Origin: Methanothrix harundinacea 6Ac | GTDB lineage: Archaea; Halobacteriota; Methanosarcinia; Methanotrichales; Methanotrichaceae | Assembly (NCBI RefSeq): GCF_000235565.1 | Contig: NC_017527.1 | Coordinates: 1,364,001 to 1,428,000 of the forward strand | DNA length: 64,000 nt | Direction of reading: 5' to 3' | Made by a program: the position numbers and the translations under genes | Notes under the pieces: generated by a model | What the model was told of the DNA's origin: nothing | The model's input: the letters and a program-made list of their open reading frames with translations, nothing else | Database searches by the model: none | Part shown: positions 9,842 to 19,042 of the stretch, piece after piece | How the letters are laid out: every line of letters starts with the position of its first letter | Numbering within the stretch: position 1 is the first letter of the stretch

Positions 9842-11106
9842 CCTAGCAGGTTTGACTTGTAAGCCTCCAGAGTCTCGTTTATGACGTCGTCGGTGTGGGC
9901 GGCGGATATGAAGTTCGTCTCATACTGGCTCGGCGGCAGAAATACCCCGGCCTTCAGCATCCTCCGGAAGAAGGCGAGGTATCCCGCCTTGTCGCACCTC
10001 AGCGCCTCAGCGTAGTTCTTTGGAGCGGCGCCGAAGAAGATCTTGAAGATGGAGGCCGTCCCCACCACCGAGTAGCTGAGGCCGAGGTCCTCAACGATCT
10101 GGGCGAGGGCCTTCCGGAGATCCTCCCCCACGGAGTCCAGCCTCTCCAGGGTCCTCTCCCCCTCCAGGACGTCGAGGGTCGCCATCCCGGCGGCTAGAGA
10201 GACGGGGCTGCCGTTGAAGGTCCCCGCCTGGTAGATCCCGCCGCTGGGGGCGACCATCTCCATCAGCTCACGCCTCCCGCCCACCACCCCGATGGGGAAG
10301 CCTCCGCCGATGATCTTCCCCAGGGTGGTCATGTCCGGGACGACGCCGTACCGGGCCTGGGCGCCTCCGAGGCTGAGCCGGAAACCGGTTATCACCTCGT
10401 CGAAGATGAGAAGTACGCCGTGCTCCTCTGTGAGCCTTCTCGCCCCCTCCAGGTACCCCGGCTCGGGGAGGACGGGGCCGATGTTTCCCAGGACCGGCTC
10501 CATGATCACCGCCGCCACCTCGCCGTCGAAGCCCGTCAGGGCCGCCTCCATCGCCCCAAGGTCGTTGTAGGGGACCTGGATGGTGTTCTTGGCCGTATCC
10601 TTCGGCACCCCCAGGGAGTCGGGAACCCCCAGGGTCGTCGCCCCGGACCCCGCCTTCACCAGGACGGCGTCGTGGGCGCCGTGGAACCCCCCCTCCACCT
10701 TGACGATCCTATCTCTGCCGGTGTAGCCCCGGGCGATCCTGAGGGCGGCCATCGTCGCCTCCGTCCCGGTGCTGACGAACCTGAGCATATCGATGCTGGG
10801 GTAGTGGCCGACGATCCTTTTTGCGAGGGAGACCTCCAGCTCCGAGGGGGTGCCGTAGAGCCAGCCTTGCTCCAGCTGTTTCACGACTCGCTCCATCACC
10901 AGGGGGTGCCTGTGGCCGAGGATCATGGGTCCGTAGGCGAGGCAGTAGTCGATGAGCCTTTGGCCTTCCTTCGTCCAGAGGTGAGGGCCCTCGGCCCTGG
11001 AGACGTAGAAGGGGTAGGGGGATATAGCCCGGACGGGGCTGCTGACGCCCCCCGGCATCAGCCGCTTGGCGACCTCGAAGAGCTGGCTAGAGGCATCAGA
11101 AGTCAT
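9838..11106 (-). CDS. hemL: Glutamate-1-semialdehyde 2,1-aminomutase
   Basis: 422 residues, standard for this PLP enzyme, which makes 5-aminolevulinate from glutamate-1-semialdehyde in the C5 pathway. The N-terminal [11 protein letters not shown], the central [11 protein letters not shown] and the PLP-lysine motif [13 protein letters not shown] are all present. It is the first gene of the hemL-hemC-cobA/hemD-radical SAM run. hemA and hemB are not in the window. Minus-strand TTCTATCTATAGCGG about 27 bp before the ATG could be a TATA box for a nearly leaderless mRNA. Confidence 0.95.
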   Translation of the reverse strand: MTSDASSQLFEVAKRLMPGGVSSPVRAISPYPFYVSRAEGPHLWTKEGQRLIDYCLAYGPMILGHRHPLVMERVVKQLEQGWLYGTPSELEVSLAKRIVGHYPSIDMLRFVSTGTEATMAALRIARGYTGRDRIVKVEGGFHGAHDAVLVKAGSGATTLGVPDSLGVPKDTAKNTIQVPYNDLGAMEAALTGFDGEVAAVIMEPVLGNIGPVLPEPGYLEGARRLTEEHGVLLIFDEVITGFRLSLGGAQARYGVVPDMTTLGKIIGGGFPIGVVGGRRELMEMVAPSGGIYQAGTFNGSPVSLAAGMATLDVLEGERTLERLDSVGEDLRKALAQIVEDLGLSYSVVGTASIFKIFFGAAPKNYAEALRCDKAGYLAFFRRMLKAGVFLPPSQYETNFISAAHTDDVINETLEAYKSNLLG

Positions 11107-11224
11107 GAACCATCCACCGGATTGATGGACCCGCTATAGATAGAAGAACCTTGCGATTAGATCGGATCCTCGTAATAAGATCTGATTATCCCTTATGGGA
11201 AAGAGTATAACAATCCGGGATATG

Positions 11225-12466
11225 TCAGGGCCTCGACGGATGGGCCGGGGCCGGGGGCCGGCCGAGCTCTTCCCAGGCCGCCTCCTCCGCCCTCCTCGCC
11301 ACCTCCCTCAGGGGAAGGCCGCTCTCTCGCGCGATCCGCCGGCAGTCGTCGTGCTCAGCCTTGATCCGGAGGATCTCCCCATCGATGAGGCTCACCTTCA
11401 ATCTCACCCTGAAAGGCCGGCCTTCTATCTCGAAGCCGACCTCCCTCTCTTCCCTCTCGGCGACGAACCGGTGGAGGGACGGAAAGACCCTGACCCCGAG
11501 GCTTCCCGTCTCCTTCATCACGATCCGGGCGAGCCGCTCTGCCTCCTCCTTCTTCGCCAGGACCTGGATGAGGCTTGCGGGCCTTCCCTTCTTCATCAGA
11601 GCCGGGACGATGGTGACGTCCAGGGCCCCCGCCTCCATCAGGATCTCTAAAAGGCCGCCCAGGACCTCCCCGGTGACGTCGTCGACGTTCGTCTCCAGCT
11701 GGACGACCCGGTCGTGGTGAGGATGGGGATGGCTTTCGCCAGGGCCCTTCGGTGCCGCCGGCTCACCGATGACGGTCCGCAGGAGGTTTGGGACCGCCAA
11801 ATCCTTCGATCCGGCTCCGTAGCCCGAGGCCCCGGCCCGGATCAGAGGATATTCGGCGGCGGCCTCGTCCGCGAACGCCGCCAGGATCGCCGCCCCCGTG
11901 GGGGTCAAGAGCTCCCCTTCGACGGGCCCGCCCCTCCAGAGGAGGGCCGACCCCTTCAGGATCTCCAGGGTCGCCGGCGCTGGGACCGGGAGGCGGCCGT
12001 GGGCGGCGACGACGGTTCCCGAGCCGACGGATATCGGGAGGACGACGACCCGATCGGCCCCCAGGCTCTCCCAGGCAGCGGCGCTTCCGGCGATGTCCGC
12101 GAGGGCGTCCAGGGCCCCGATCTCGTGGAACCGCACCTCCTCTCCGGAGACGCCGTGGACCCTCCCCTCCGCCTCGGCCAGGATCTCCATGATCTTCATC
12201 GAACGGTCGCGGGCCTGGGGGGCGAGGGCTGCCGCCGCCAGGACCGATCTCGCCTCCGCGAGGGTCCTGTACCTCTTCCCGCCGGCATGGATCCTCACCC
12301 TCGCGGCGGAGATGTGGTGCTTCTCCGCCCTGGAGATCTCAAGGGTGCAGCCGACCGACTCGACGGCTTTTCTTACCGCATCCGGGTCGGCCCCCAGGTC
12401 CAGGAGGGAGGCCATGATCATGTCGCCGGAGGCGCCCGAAGATGGGTCGAAGAGGAGGAGTCTCAT
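11225..12466 (-). CDS. larC: LarC-family nickel-insertion protein (pincer-nucleotide cofactor maturation)
   Basis: 413 residues. The start MRLLLFDPSSGASGDM and the block EVRFHEIGALDALADIAG are hallmarks of LarC (DUF111), the CTP-dependent nickel insertase of the lactate racemase cofactor. A His-rich stretch SHPHPHHDR near residue 245 suits metal handling. In some bacteria larC is read through a programmed frameshift; here one continuous frame covers both halves. No larA, larB or larE is nearby, so the client enzyme is unknown. A TATA box about 27 bp before the ATG suggests a leaderless transcript separate from the upstream formate-dehydrogenase-like genes. Confidence 0.88.
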   Translation of the reverse strand: MRLLLFDPSSGASGDMIMASLLDLGADPDAVRKAVESVGCTLEISRAEKHHISAARVRIHAGGKRYRTLAEARSVLAAAALAPQARDRSMKIMEILAEAEGRVHGVSGEEVRFHEIGALDALADIAGSAAAWESLGADRVVVLPISVGSGTVVAAHGRLPVPAPATLEILKGSALLWRGGPVEGELLTPTGAAILAAFADEAAAEYPLIRAGASGYGAGSKDLAVPNLLRTVIGEPAAPKGPGESHPHPHHDRVVQLETNVDDVTGEVLGGLLEILMEAGALDVTIVPALMKKGRPASLIQVLAKKEEAERLARIVMKETGSLGVRVFPSLHRFVAEREEREVGFEIEGRPFRVRLKVSLIDGEILRIKAEHDDCRRIARESGLPLREVARRAEEAAWEELGRPPAPAHPSRP

Positions 12467-12488
12467 GGGGTAGAGTAAGATGCCGCTT

Positions 12489-12500
12489 TTTTAAATATGA
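12489..12500 (-). promoter_or_regulatory. TATA box for larC
   Basis: Minus-strand TCATATTTAAAA, centred about 27-30 bp before the larC ATG, predicts transcription starting at or next to the start codon (leaderless). Confidence 0.5.
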
Positions 12501-12502
12501 TT

Positions 12503-12520
12503 GGTCCCCTGACGGGGACC
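12503..12520 (-). terminator. Hairpin between the NuoG/FdhA gene and larC
   Basis: GGTCCCC (12503-12509) and GGGGACC (12514-12520) form a perfect 7-bp stem with a 4-nt loop. It lies after the stop of the long fmd/fdh transcript and before the larC TATA box, a natural place for termination or mRNA end protection. Confidence 0.4.
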
Positions 12521-12530
12521 ATGGCAGAAG

Positions 12531-12558
12531 GGTCCCTTCCTCGTTTCACGAAGGGACC
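12531..12558 (-). terminator. Second hairpin spanning the NuoG/FdhA stop codon
   Basis: GGTCCCTTC (12531-12539) pairs perfectly with GAAGGGACC (12550-12558) around a 10-nt loop that contains the stop codon. It shares the GGTCCC...GGGACC core with the hairpin 11 bp away. Confidence 0.35.
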
Positions 12559-15302
12559 TTCTCTACGCGGATGGCGCAGGCCTTGTACTCCGGCGTCTTC
12601 GCTACAGGGTCCAGGGCGGCGTTGGTGAGGAGGTTCGTAAGAACGTTGGCGTAGTGGAAGGACAAGAAGGCGACGCCGCGGGACGACTTCTCGGTGACCC
12701 TCGCCTTCACCCTCACCTCGCCCCGCCTGGACCTGACGAGGACCGTCTCGCCGTCCTCGATTCCCAGATCCTCGGCGTCGGCGGGGCTGATCTCGATCGT
12801 CTCCTCCGGCCAGACCCACATTATCCCTTTTGAGCGGCGGGTCATGGAGCCGCAGTTGTAGTGCTCCCTTCTTCGGCCGGTGGTGAGGATCAACGGGTAG
12901 TCGGGATCGGTCTCCTCGGCGGGGGGCCTGTGCTCGACGGGGTTGAACTTTCCGAGCCCCCGGCTGAAGCAGCCGAGGTGCATCGTCTCCGTCCCCGGGT
13001 GGTCTATCGATGGGCAGGGCCACTGGAGGCCGAGGCCACCCAGCCGCGAGAAGCTCACTCCGGCGAAGATCGGCGCCAGAGACGATATCTCATCCATGAT
13101 CTCGGAGGGGTCGGCATAGCTCATGGGATAGCCCATCTTCTGGGCGATGAGGCAGATCGTCTCCCAGTTAGCAAGGCCACCGAGAGGGGGGATCGCCCGG
13201 TTCACCCGCTGGATCCTCCGCTCCCCATTGGTGAAGGTACCGTCGCACTCGGCGAAGCTTGCGGCCGGAAGGATGACGTCAGCGTACTTGGTCGTCTCGG
13301 TGGGAAATATCTCCTGGACGACGAGGAACTCCAGGGCCTCCAGGGAGGAGCGGACGCGGTTGGTATCGGGGTCGGTCTGGGCGGGGTCCTCCCCCAGGAT
13401 GTAGAGCCCCCGGATTCCCCTCCCCTCCGCCAGCCGCTCCAGCATCTCTGTAGAGGTGAGGCCGGGATCTGCCGGGAGCCGGACCCCCCAGGCCTCCTCG
13501 AACTTGGACCGAACCCTCGCGTCCGTCACCGGCTGATAGCCGACGTGGTTGTTGGGGAGGGCGCCCATGTCGCAGGCCCCCTGGACGTTGTTCTGACCCC
13601 GCAGCGGCATCACCCCCGTCGACCTGCGGCCGACGTTCCCCGTCAGCATGGCGAGGTTTCCCAGGGAGATGACGTTGGCGGTTCCAGTGACGTGCTCTGT
13701 CATCCCCAGGCTGTAGATGATCATCGCCTTCTCGGCGCTGGCGTAGAGGCGGGCGGCCTCGACGATATCGGCTGCTGGAACCCCGGTTATCTCGGCGGCC
13801 CTCTCGGGGGTATATCCATCGACCACCTTCCGGAACTCCTCGAACCCCTCGGTCCGGCTGGCGATGAACTCCCCATCCTCCAGCCCCTCCCGGAGGATGA
13901 CGTTCATCATCCCGTTGAGGAGGGCGATGTTGGTTCCAGGCCGCAGGTTGAGCCAGACCTTCGCCCTATCGACGAGCTCGATTTTGCGGGGGTCGGCGAC
14001 GATGATCTTTGTCCCCTTGTTGGCCGCCTTGATAACCTTCAGCCCCACAATGGGATGGGCCTCGGTGGTGTTGGAGCCGATGACGAAGAGGACGTCGGCG
14101 TCTTCGATCTGGTCGAAGGAGTTGGTGGCGGCACCGCTGCCGAAGCAGGCGGCAAGGCCGGTTACTGAAGGGGCGTGGCAGACCCGGGCGCAGTTGTCGA
14201 CGTTGTTGGTGCCGAAGACCGCCCGGGCGAGCTTCTGGACGAGGTAGTTCTCCTCATTGGTGCACCGGGATGAGGAGAGGGCTCCCAGGGAGTCGGGTCC
14301 GTATTCATCTCTGATCTCGGAGAACCTTCTCGCGACGAGGTCGAGGGCCTCCTCGAGGGTCGCCTCCTCGAATCGCCCATTTCGTCTTATCAGGGGGGTG
14401 GTGATGCGGTCGGGATGATGGACGATCTCGTCGAGGCCGAAGCGGCCTTTTACACACAACTGCCCCCGATTCACCGGTCCCTCGCGATCAGGAGCTATGG
14501 AGACTATCCTCTCGTCTTCGACCCCGAGCTTCATCCGGCAGCCGACGCCGCAGTAGGGGCAGACGGTGGAGATCGTTTTCTCCGGCCGCGCCCATTTATC
14601 GGACCGGACGGATAGGGCGCCGGTGGGGCAGACGTCGACACAAGCGCCGCAGAACTTGCAATCGGAGTCCAAAAGAGATGGGGGCCCTATCCAGTGCATG
14701 CGGTGAAAGTCGGGGTTGCTCTTGAGGACCCCCTCCCCCCGGATCTCCGAGCATACTCGGACGCAGCGGCTGCACATGATGCAGAGGTTGTAGTTCCGAT
14801 CGAAGAAGGGCTCTCTCAACACCGGCATATTCCTGAAGTGGAGCTGATATCTGACCTTCTCCAGGCCCACGAACTCCACCGCCTCCTGCAGCTCGCAGGA
14901 GCCATCCTGGGGGCAGAACTTGCAGCCCACAGTCACCGGAAACTTCCTCATGCACTCCCGCAGTTCGGTGCATTCGTTCTTTCGGTCGCAGAAGAGGCAG
15001 GAGGTGGGGTGGTTGGTGAGGGCCAGGAGCATCTCCAGGGTGTGCCTTCTCATCTCCTGCAGCTCCTCTGTCCGGGTCTTTACCACCATCCCCTCTTCGG
15101 CGAGGGTGTTGCAGGATGTGGGGTAGTGATCCAGGCCCTCTACTGCCACGATGCAGAGCTTGCAGGATCCTATGGGCTTCAAGTCGGGATGATGGCACAG
15201 CGCCGGCAGATAAGAGCCGGCTTTCCGGGCCGCATCGAGGATGGTAGCCCCTGAAAGGACCGTCACCTCTCGGCCGTCGATGGTAAGGGTTATCTCAGAC
15301 AT
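12546..15302 (-). CDS. NuoG-like iron-sulfur / FdhA-type molybdopterin oxidoreductase fusion
   Basis: 918 residues from ATG 15302 (MSEITLTIDG; a TTG 33 nt upstream is less likely). Domain order: [2Fe-2S] ferredoxin (CHHPDLKPIGSCKLC), His-Cys cluster motif HPTSCLFCDRKNEC, a second CKFCPQDGSC, two [4Fe-4S] motifs (CIMCSRCVRVC and CKFCGACVDVC), then FdhA with CPYCGVGC and the Mo/W ligand region CARVCHAPSV, where cysteine replaces the selenocysteine of E. coli FdhF. This is the layout of the alpha subunit of NAD(P)- or ferredoxin-linked formate dehydrogenases. No NuoE/NuoF or FdhB partner is encoded nearby. Formate oxidation or CO2 reduction is likely; the electron partner is inferred to be ferredoxin or FmdF. 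Confidence 0.88.
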   Translation of the reverse strand: MSEITLTIDGREVTVLSGATILDAARKAGSYLPALCHHPDLKPIGSCKLCIVAVEGLDHYPTSCNTLAEEGMVVKTRTEELQEMRRHTLEMLLALTNHPTSCLFCDRKNECTELRECMRKFPVTVGCKFCPQDGSCELQEAVEFVGLEKVRYQLHFRNMPVLREPFFDRNYNLCIMCSRCVRVCSEIRGEGVLKSNPDFHRMHWIGPPSLLDSDCKFCGACVDVCPTGALSVRSDKWARPEKTISTVCPYCGVGCRMKLGVEDERIVSIAPDREGPVNRGQLCVKGRFGLDEIVHHPDRITTPLIRRNGRFEEATLEEALDLVARRFSEIRDEYGPDSLGALSSSRCTNEENYLVQKLARAVFGTNNVDNCARVCHAPSVTGLAACFGSGAATNSFDQIEDADVLFVIGSNTTEAHPIVGLKVIKAANKGTKIIVADPRKIELVDRAKVWLNLRPGTNIALLNGMMNVILREGLEDGEFIASRTEGFEEFRKVVDGYTPERAAEITGVPAADIVEAARLYASAEKAMIIYSLGMTEHVTGTANVISLGNLAMLTGNVGRRSTGVMPLRGQNNVQGACDMGALPNNHVGYQPVTDARVRSKFEEAWGVRLPADPGLTSTEMLERLAEGRGIRGLYILGEDPAQTDPDTNRVRSSLEALEFLVVQEIFPTETTKYADVILPAASFAECDGTFTNGERRIQRVNRAIPPLGGLANWETICLIAQKMGYPMSYADPSEIMDEISSLAPIFAGVSFSRLGGLGLQWPCPSIDHPGTETMHLGCFSRGLGKFNPVEHRPPAEETDPDYPLILTTGRRREHYNCGSMTRRSKGIMWVWPEETIEISPADAEDLGIEDGETVLVRSRRGEVRVKARVTEKSSRGVAFLSFHYANVLTNLLTNAALDPVAKTPEYKACAIRVEKVPS

Positions 15303-15365
15303 CTTCTCAACCGCTCCTGAGAGGGGTGGTATCAATTTTAAGAGGAGGTTTCTGGATGAGGAAGG

Positions 15366-16148
15366 TCACTCTGAACAGACGCACCACCTCTCCAGGCCCA
15401 GGAGGCGGGCGGCCCCTGCTACGGTCGTCCCGTAGAAGACGACCCGGTTTTCCAACCGAAAAGCCAGCTCCAGAAGGGCGTCTATGGTGCCGTTTACGAG
15501 GGTGGTGCCTGTGATCAGAACCAGGGGGCACCTCTCAAAGAGGGGCTCAGGCAGGGCTCCGTCCAGGATTTTGACCCCCGAACGGGTCTCACCGGCACTG
15601 GCGAGGTCTGAGACCATCACCCTCTCGGGGCCGAAGACCTCGACGAGAGACGAGAGGATGGCGGGCTGGAGCCCCACCAGCCCCACCCCGCAAGGCCTCT
15701 CTCCCCTCAAGAGCTGGGCCAGGCTTTCGGCACATTCCCGGGGGCCGGCATCCCTGCAGTGGACCGTCCCCTCCACGAGGCCGCAATATCTCATGACGGC
15801 GTTGATCGTCGATACGAGGACCGCCCGCTCGAAGGTGTTATCCAGGGAGAGCTCCAGCACCCCCTCCAGGGTTCCGGCGAAGACGCCCCGGGCGGAGGTG
15901 AAGGCCTGGCCGCAGGATCCCCGATAATTCGCCTGCATCAGAACCTCCTTTCCCCTCAGGAGGGGGAAGTCGTCCATCTCGGGGTTTCCGATCGCTTCAG
16001 CGCTGCTGAGGGGCCGGGTCGCTACCACCTGGTCATCCAGCTCATCTCTCGGAACGTCCCTCTGGTCGCACCAGCGGTCCAGCTCGGAGATGAACCGCAA
16101 TCTTGCGACCTCTAATAGATCCGTCATCCCGGTATTTTCTCCCTTCAT
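15366..16148 (-). CDS. DUF364-like putative Rossmann protein
   Basis: About 260 residues. The C-terminal half has VGLVGLQPAILSSL, the acidic strand ending VMVSDLASAGE and VLITGTTLVNGTIDAL, as in the DUF364 family, whose members often sit with metal-cofactor genes and are suspected of metal chelation. The N-terminal half has YRGSCGQAFTSARG. ATG 16148 is preferred because GGAGTGAGGGCGAG lies at good spacing; GTG 16160 and ATG 16127 are alternatives. It sits between fdhD and the NuoG/FdhA fusion, so help in metal or molybdopterin maturation is plausible but unproven. Confidence 0.65.
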   Translation of the reverse strand: MKGENTGMTDLLEVARLRFISELDRWCDQRDVPRDELDDQVVATRPLSSAEAIGNPEMDDFPLLRGKEVLMQANYRGSCGQAFTSARGVFAGTLEGVLELSLDNTFERAVLVSTINAVMRYCGLVEGTVHCRDAGPRECAESLAQLLRGERPCGVGLVGLQPAILSSLVEVFGPERVMVSDLASAGETRSGVKILDGALPEPLFERCPLVLITGTTLVNGTIDALLELAFRLENRVVFYGTTVAGAARLLGLERWCVCSE

Positions 16149-16191
16149 TCTCGCCCTCACTCCTTAAATTCAAAATAGCTCGATGCCATCG

Positions 16192-16962
16192 TCATAATAT
16201 CCGCTCCTTGCCGGCGTAGACATAGAGATTTGGCCTCCGGGCGAAGGCGGCCAGGGTCATCCCCAACCTCTCGGCAAGCTCAATTCCGGCATTCAAGGGG
16301 CCTGCCCTGCTGACCAGGACGGGGATCCCGGCCATCCCCGCCTTGGAGACGATCGCCGATGAGAGCCTTCCCGTAGTTATAAGAACAGACCTCGACGGAT
16401 CGGCTCCCGCCATGAGGGCAGACCCGACGGCCTTGTCCACCGCCGAGGATCTGCTGACGTCCTCGCAGAATGAGCTTAAGGCGCCCTCCTCTCCGAGGAC
16501 CAGAGCTGAGTGGGTGCCCCCGGTCCTCCTCCAGACGAGAGCGGCGTCGTTGATCATGTCAAGGGCTTTAAAGACCACCTCGGGACGGATCCTCAGGTCT
16601 GAGGCCGTCGGACGAGCCTCCACCTTCATCCCGCCGCCTCTGCCCTCACAGAATATCTCTTTGCCAGCCACCCTCGCCGAGACGAGATCTTCGATCCCAC
16701 GGAGGTGGCCTTCGCAGAGGAGATGGCCGACGGCCAGCTCTTCAAGCTGGGAAGGGAGGCAGAAGAGCTCCGCCACCATCATGCCATCCAGGATCAGGGC
16801 AACCCTCTCCTCGATGGCGACGTCCACCTCCAGGCTCCGCCTCTCGGACCCCGATATCTCAGTGCACCTCACCGTCTGAAAGGCTCCGCCCCGATCGAGC
16901 CGCTCGCCCCTCCAGAACTCTTCCGCCTCCTCAACCCTCTCGACGTGCCAGCTCTCCTTCAT
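16192..16962 (-). CDS. fdhD: FdhD-family protein lacking the CxxC sulfur-transfer loop
   Basis: 256 residues. The FdhD signature blocks are present: RRTGGTHSALV near 155, EDVSRSSAVDKAVG near 180 (canonical EDVGRHNAVDK), ITTGRLSSAIVSKAGMAGIP near 208 and a late LAAFARRPNLYVYAG. In classical FdhD a CGxCG loop near residue 120 carries sulfur from IscS to the molybdopterin ligand; here that region reads GRGGGMKVEARPTASDL with no cysteine. It lies 10 bp after fdhA and ahead of another FdhA-like gene, so it should mature these enzymes, either by another chemistry or only as a cofactor carrier. Confidence 0.85.
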   Translation of the reverse strand: MKESWHVERVEEAEEFWRGERLDRGGAFQTVRCTEISGSERRSLEVDVAIEERVALILDGMMVAELFCLPSQLEELAVGHLLCEGHLRGIEDLVSARVAGKEIFCEGRGGGMKVEARPTASDLRIRPEVVFKALDMINDAALVWRRTGGTHSALVLGEEGALSSFCEDVSRSSAVDKAVGSALMAGADPSRSVLITTGRLSSAIVSKAGMAGIPVLVSRAGPLNAGIELAERLGMTLAAFARRPNLYVYAGKERIL

Positions 16963-16972
16963 CCCTCGGGCC

Positions 16973-19012
16973 TCAAGGCTTCACCGATATTCTGCAGGCG
17001 GCCATCTTATACTCCGGAATCTTGGCTATGGGGTCGAGGGCGTCGGAGGTGATGATGTTGGTCGCCTGCCAGTGGAAGGGCATGAAGACCATCCCCGGCT
17101 TCACTCTTTTCGTCACCCGGGCCCGGGCCTCGGCCTCACCCCGGACCGTCTCCACCTTGACCATATCACCTTCGCAGATCAAGAGCCTCGCTGCATCCTC
17201 TGGATTGATCTCGACGTAGAGCTCAGGGTCTCTATCCAGGAGGGAGGGGCTCCGCCTCGTCATGGAGCCGCTGTTGTAGTGGACCACGATCCTTCCAGTG
17301 GAGAGGAGGATCGGATACTCAGGGCTCGTCTCCTCGGCGGGGGGCCTGTTATCCGCGGAGGCGATATTCGCCCTGCTGCTGGGGGTGGAGAACCTCTCCT
17401 GATGGAGGATCTCAGTCCCGGGATGGCCCTCGTCGGGGCAGGGCCAGAGGAGGCCACCCACCTTCGAGATCCGCTCCCGGGTCATCCCCCCGTATTGTGG
17501 GACGTTCCTGTTGATCTCTTTGAGGACCTGATCGGCGCTCTCCCCCTTCAGGTCCAGACCCATCCTCTTCCCGATCTCATTTATGACCCAGAGCCCCTCC
17601 TTCGCCTCGCCGACGGGGGGGACGGCCTGGTCGATCCACTGGACCCGCCGCTCCATGGAGGTATAGCTTCCGTCCTTCTCCGCCCAGGCGGCCGCCGGCA
17701 GGACGAGATCGGCCATCCTGGCGGTGGCGGTCATGAAGATCTCCTGGACGACGAGAAAGTCGAGGTTATCGAGGGCGGCCTTCGTCTTGTTGATGTTGGC
17801 ATCGCAGGTGACGGGATCTTCTCCTATGATGTACATCGCCTTAATCTTCCCCTCCAGCGCCGCCTCCGTCATCTCTGTAGCTGTAAGCCCCGGCCCCAGG
17901 GGCAGGTCCTCTGCCTCCCAGGCAGCCTTGAAAAAGTCGATCGATTTGGGGTCTGATGCTCTCCTGTAGCCTGGATAAAACTCGGCCATGCCGCCCATAT
18001 CGCAATTTCCCTGGACGTTGTTCTGTCCGCGCATCGGCCAGACGCCAGCCCCCGGCCTTCCCATCTGGCCGGCGACCAGGGCGAGGGTGGCGCAGGTCTT
18101 CACGTTGTCGGTGCCACAGATGTGCTGGGTTATGCCCATGGAGTAGAGGAGAGAGGAAGCGGGGGACCGGGCATAGATCCGGGCGGCCTGGGCGATCTCT
18201 TCAGCGGGAACCCCCGTCATCTCGGAGGCCTTCGCCAGGGAATAGCCTCTGAGGCTGGCAGCGAGGATCTCAAAGCCCTCAGTCCTCTCTTCGATGAACC
18301 TCTCATCGGCGAGCTCCTCATCCACGATCACCTTCATCATCCCCCTCAAGAGGTCGATGTCGCTTCCAGGGTTGATCCGCAGGTGGAGGTCCGCCATCCA
18401 GGAGGTGGAGGTGATCCGAGGATCGGCGACGATAACCTTAGCTCCGCTCTCCTTCGCCTTCTCTACCCAGCGCGAGACGACGGGATGAGCCTCGGCGAAG
18501 TTTGTGCCTATGGCAAAGATGCAGCTTGAGTTTTTGAGGTCTCCGAGGTTGTTGGTCATGGCTCCCGTCCCCAGAACCGCGCCGAGGCCGACGACGGTAG
18601 GCGAATGGCAGAGGCGGGCGCAGTTGTCTACGTTGGGCGAGCCGAGGAGGCGGGCTAGTTTCTGCATCAGGTAGTTCTCTTCGTTGTTGCAGCGGGATGA
18701 GGCCAAAAAGCCCAGGGATTCCGGGCCGTGGTCCTGTGCGCTGCCGGCCAGGCCCCTTGCTGCCAGATCCAGGGCCTCCTCCCAGGAGATCCTCACAAAT
18801 TCGTCGCCATCCCTCTTCAGGGGATATTCGAGCCTGTCCCCGTTATTCAAGATCTCCAGGACGGCGTTGCCTTTGGGGCAGAGGGCTCCCTCACAGGCGG
18901 GGTGGCCTTTCATATACTCAACGCCCATGGCCTTGCCCCTCTCTACAACGAGGTAATAGCCGCAACCTACTGCACAGTAAGGGCAAAGAGATGGCACCAG
19001 TTTTGTAGACAA
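16973..19012 (-). CDS. fdhA: Formate dehydrogenase catalytic (alpha) subunit
   Basis: 679 residues, the size of archaeal F420-linked FdhA. One N-terminal [4Fe-4S] cluster (Cys 10, 13, 17 and 45 in CPYCAVGC...CPKG) is followed by the molybdopterin domains. Cys135 in CARLCHSPTV is the expected Mo/W ligand, with the adjacent catalytic His. The C-terminal dinucleotide-binding domain has STGRIVVHYNSGSMTRRS. The start is TTG behind GGAGGATAGG. There is no fdhB (F420-reducing subunit) or fdhC (formate carrier) beside it; instead it follows fmdB by 30 bp in the same direction, so it probably passes electrons to or from the Fmd complex. Confidence 0.92.
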   Translation of the reverse strand: MSTKLVPSLCPYCAVGCGYYLVVERGKAMGVEYMKGHPACEGALCPKGNAVLEILNNGDRLEYPLKRDGDEFVRISWEEALDLAARGLAGSAQDHGPESLGFLASSRCNNEENYLMQKLARLLGSPNVDNCARLCHSPTVVGLGAVLGTGAMTNNLGDLKNSSCIFAIGTNFAEAHPVVSRWVEKAKESGAKVIVADPRITSTSWMADLHLRINPGSDIDLLRGMMKVIVDEELADERFIEERTEGFEILAASLRGYSLAKASEMTGVPAEEIAQAARIYARSPASSLLYSMGITQHICGTDNVKTCATLALVAGQMGRPGAGVWPMRGQNNVQGNCDMGGMAEFYPGYRRASDPKSIDFFKAAWEAEDLPLGPGLTATEMTEAALEGKIKAMYIIGEDPVTCDANINKTKAALDNLDFLVVQEIFMTATARMADLVLPAAAWAEKDGSYTSMERRVQWIDQAVPPVGEAKEGLWVINEIGKRMGLDLKGESADQVLKEINRNVPQYGGMTRERISKVGGLLWPCPDEGHPGTEILHQERFSTPSSRANIASADNRPPAEETSPEYPILLSTGRIVVHYNSGSMTRRSPSLLDRDPELYVEINPEDAARLLICEGDMVKVETVRGEAEARARVTKRVKPGMVFMPFHWQATNIITSDALDPIAKIPEYKMAACRISVKP

Positions 19013-19042
19013 TTCCTATCCTCCTGAAGTGAGCGATTAGTC

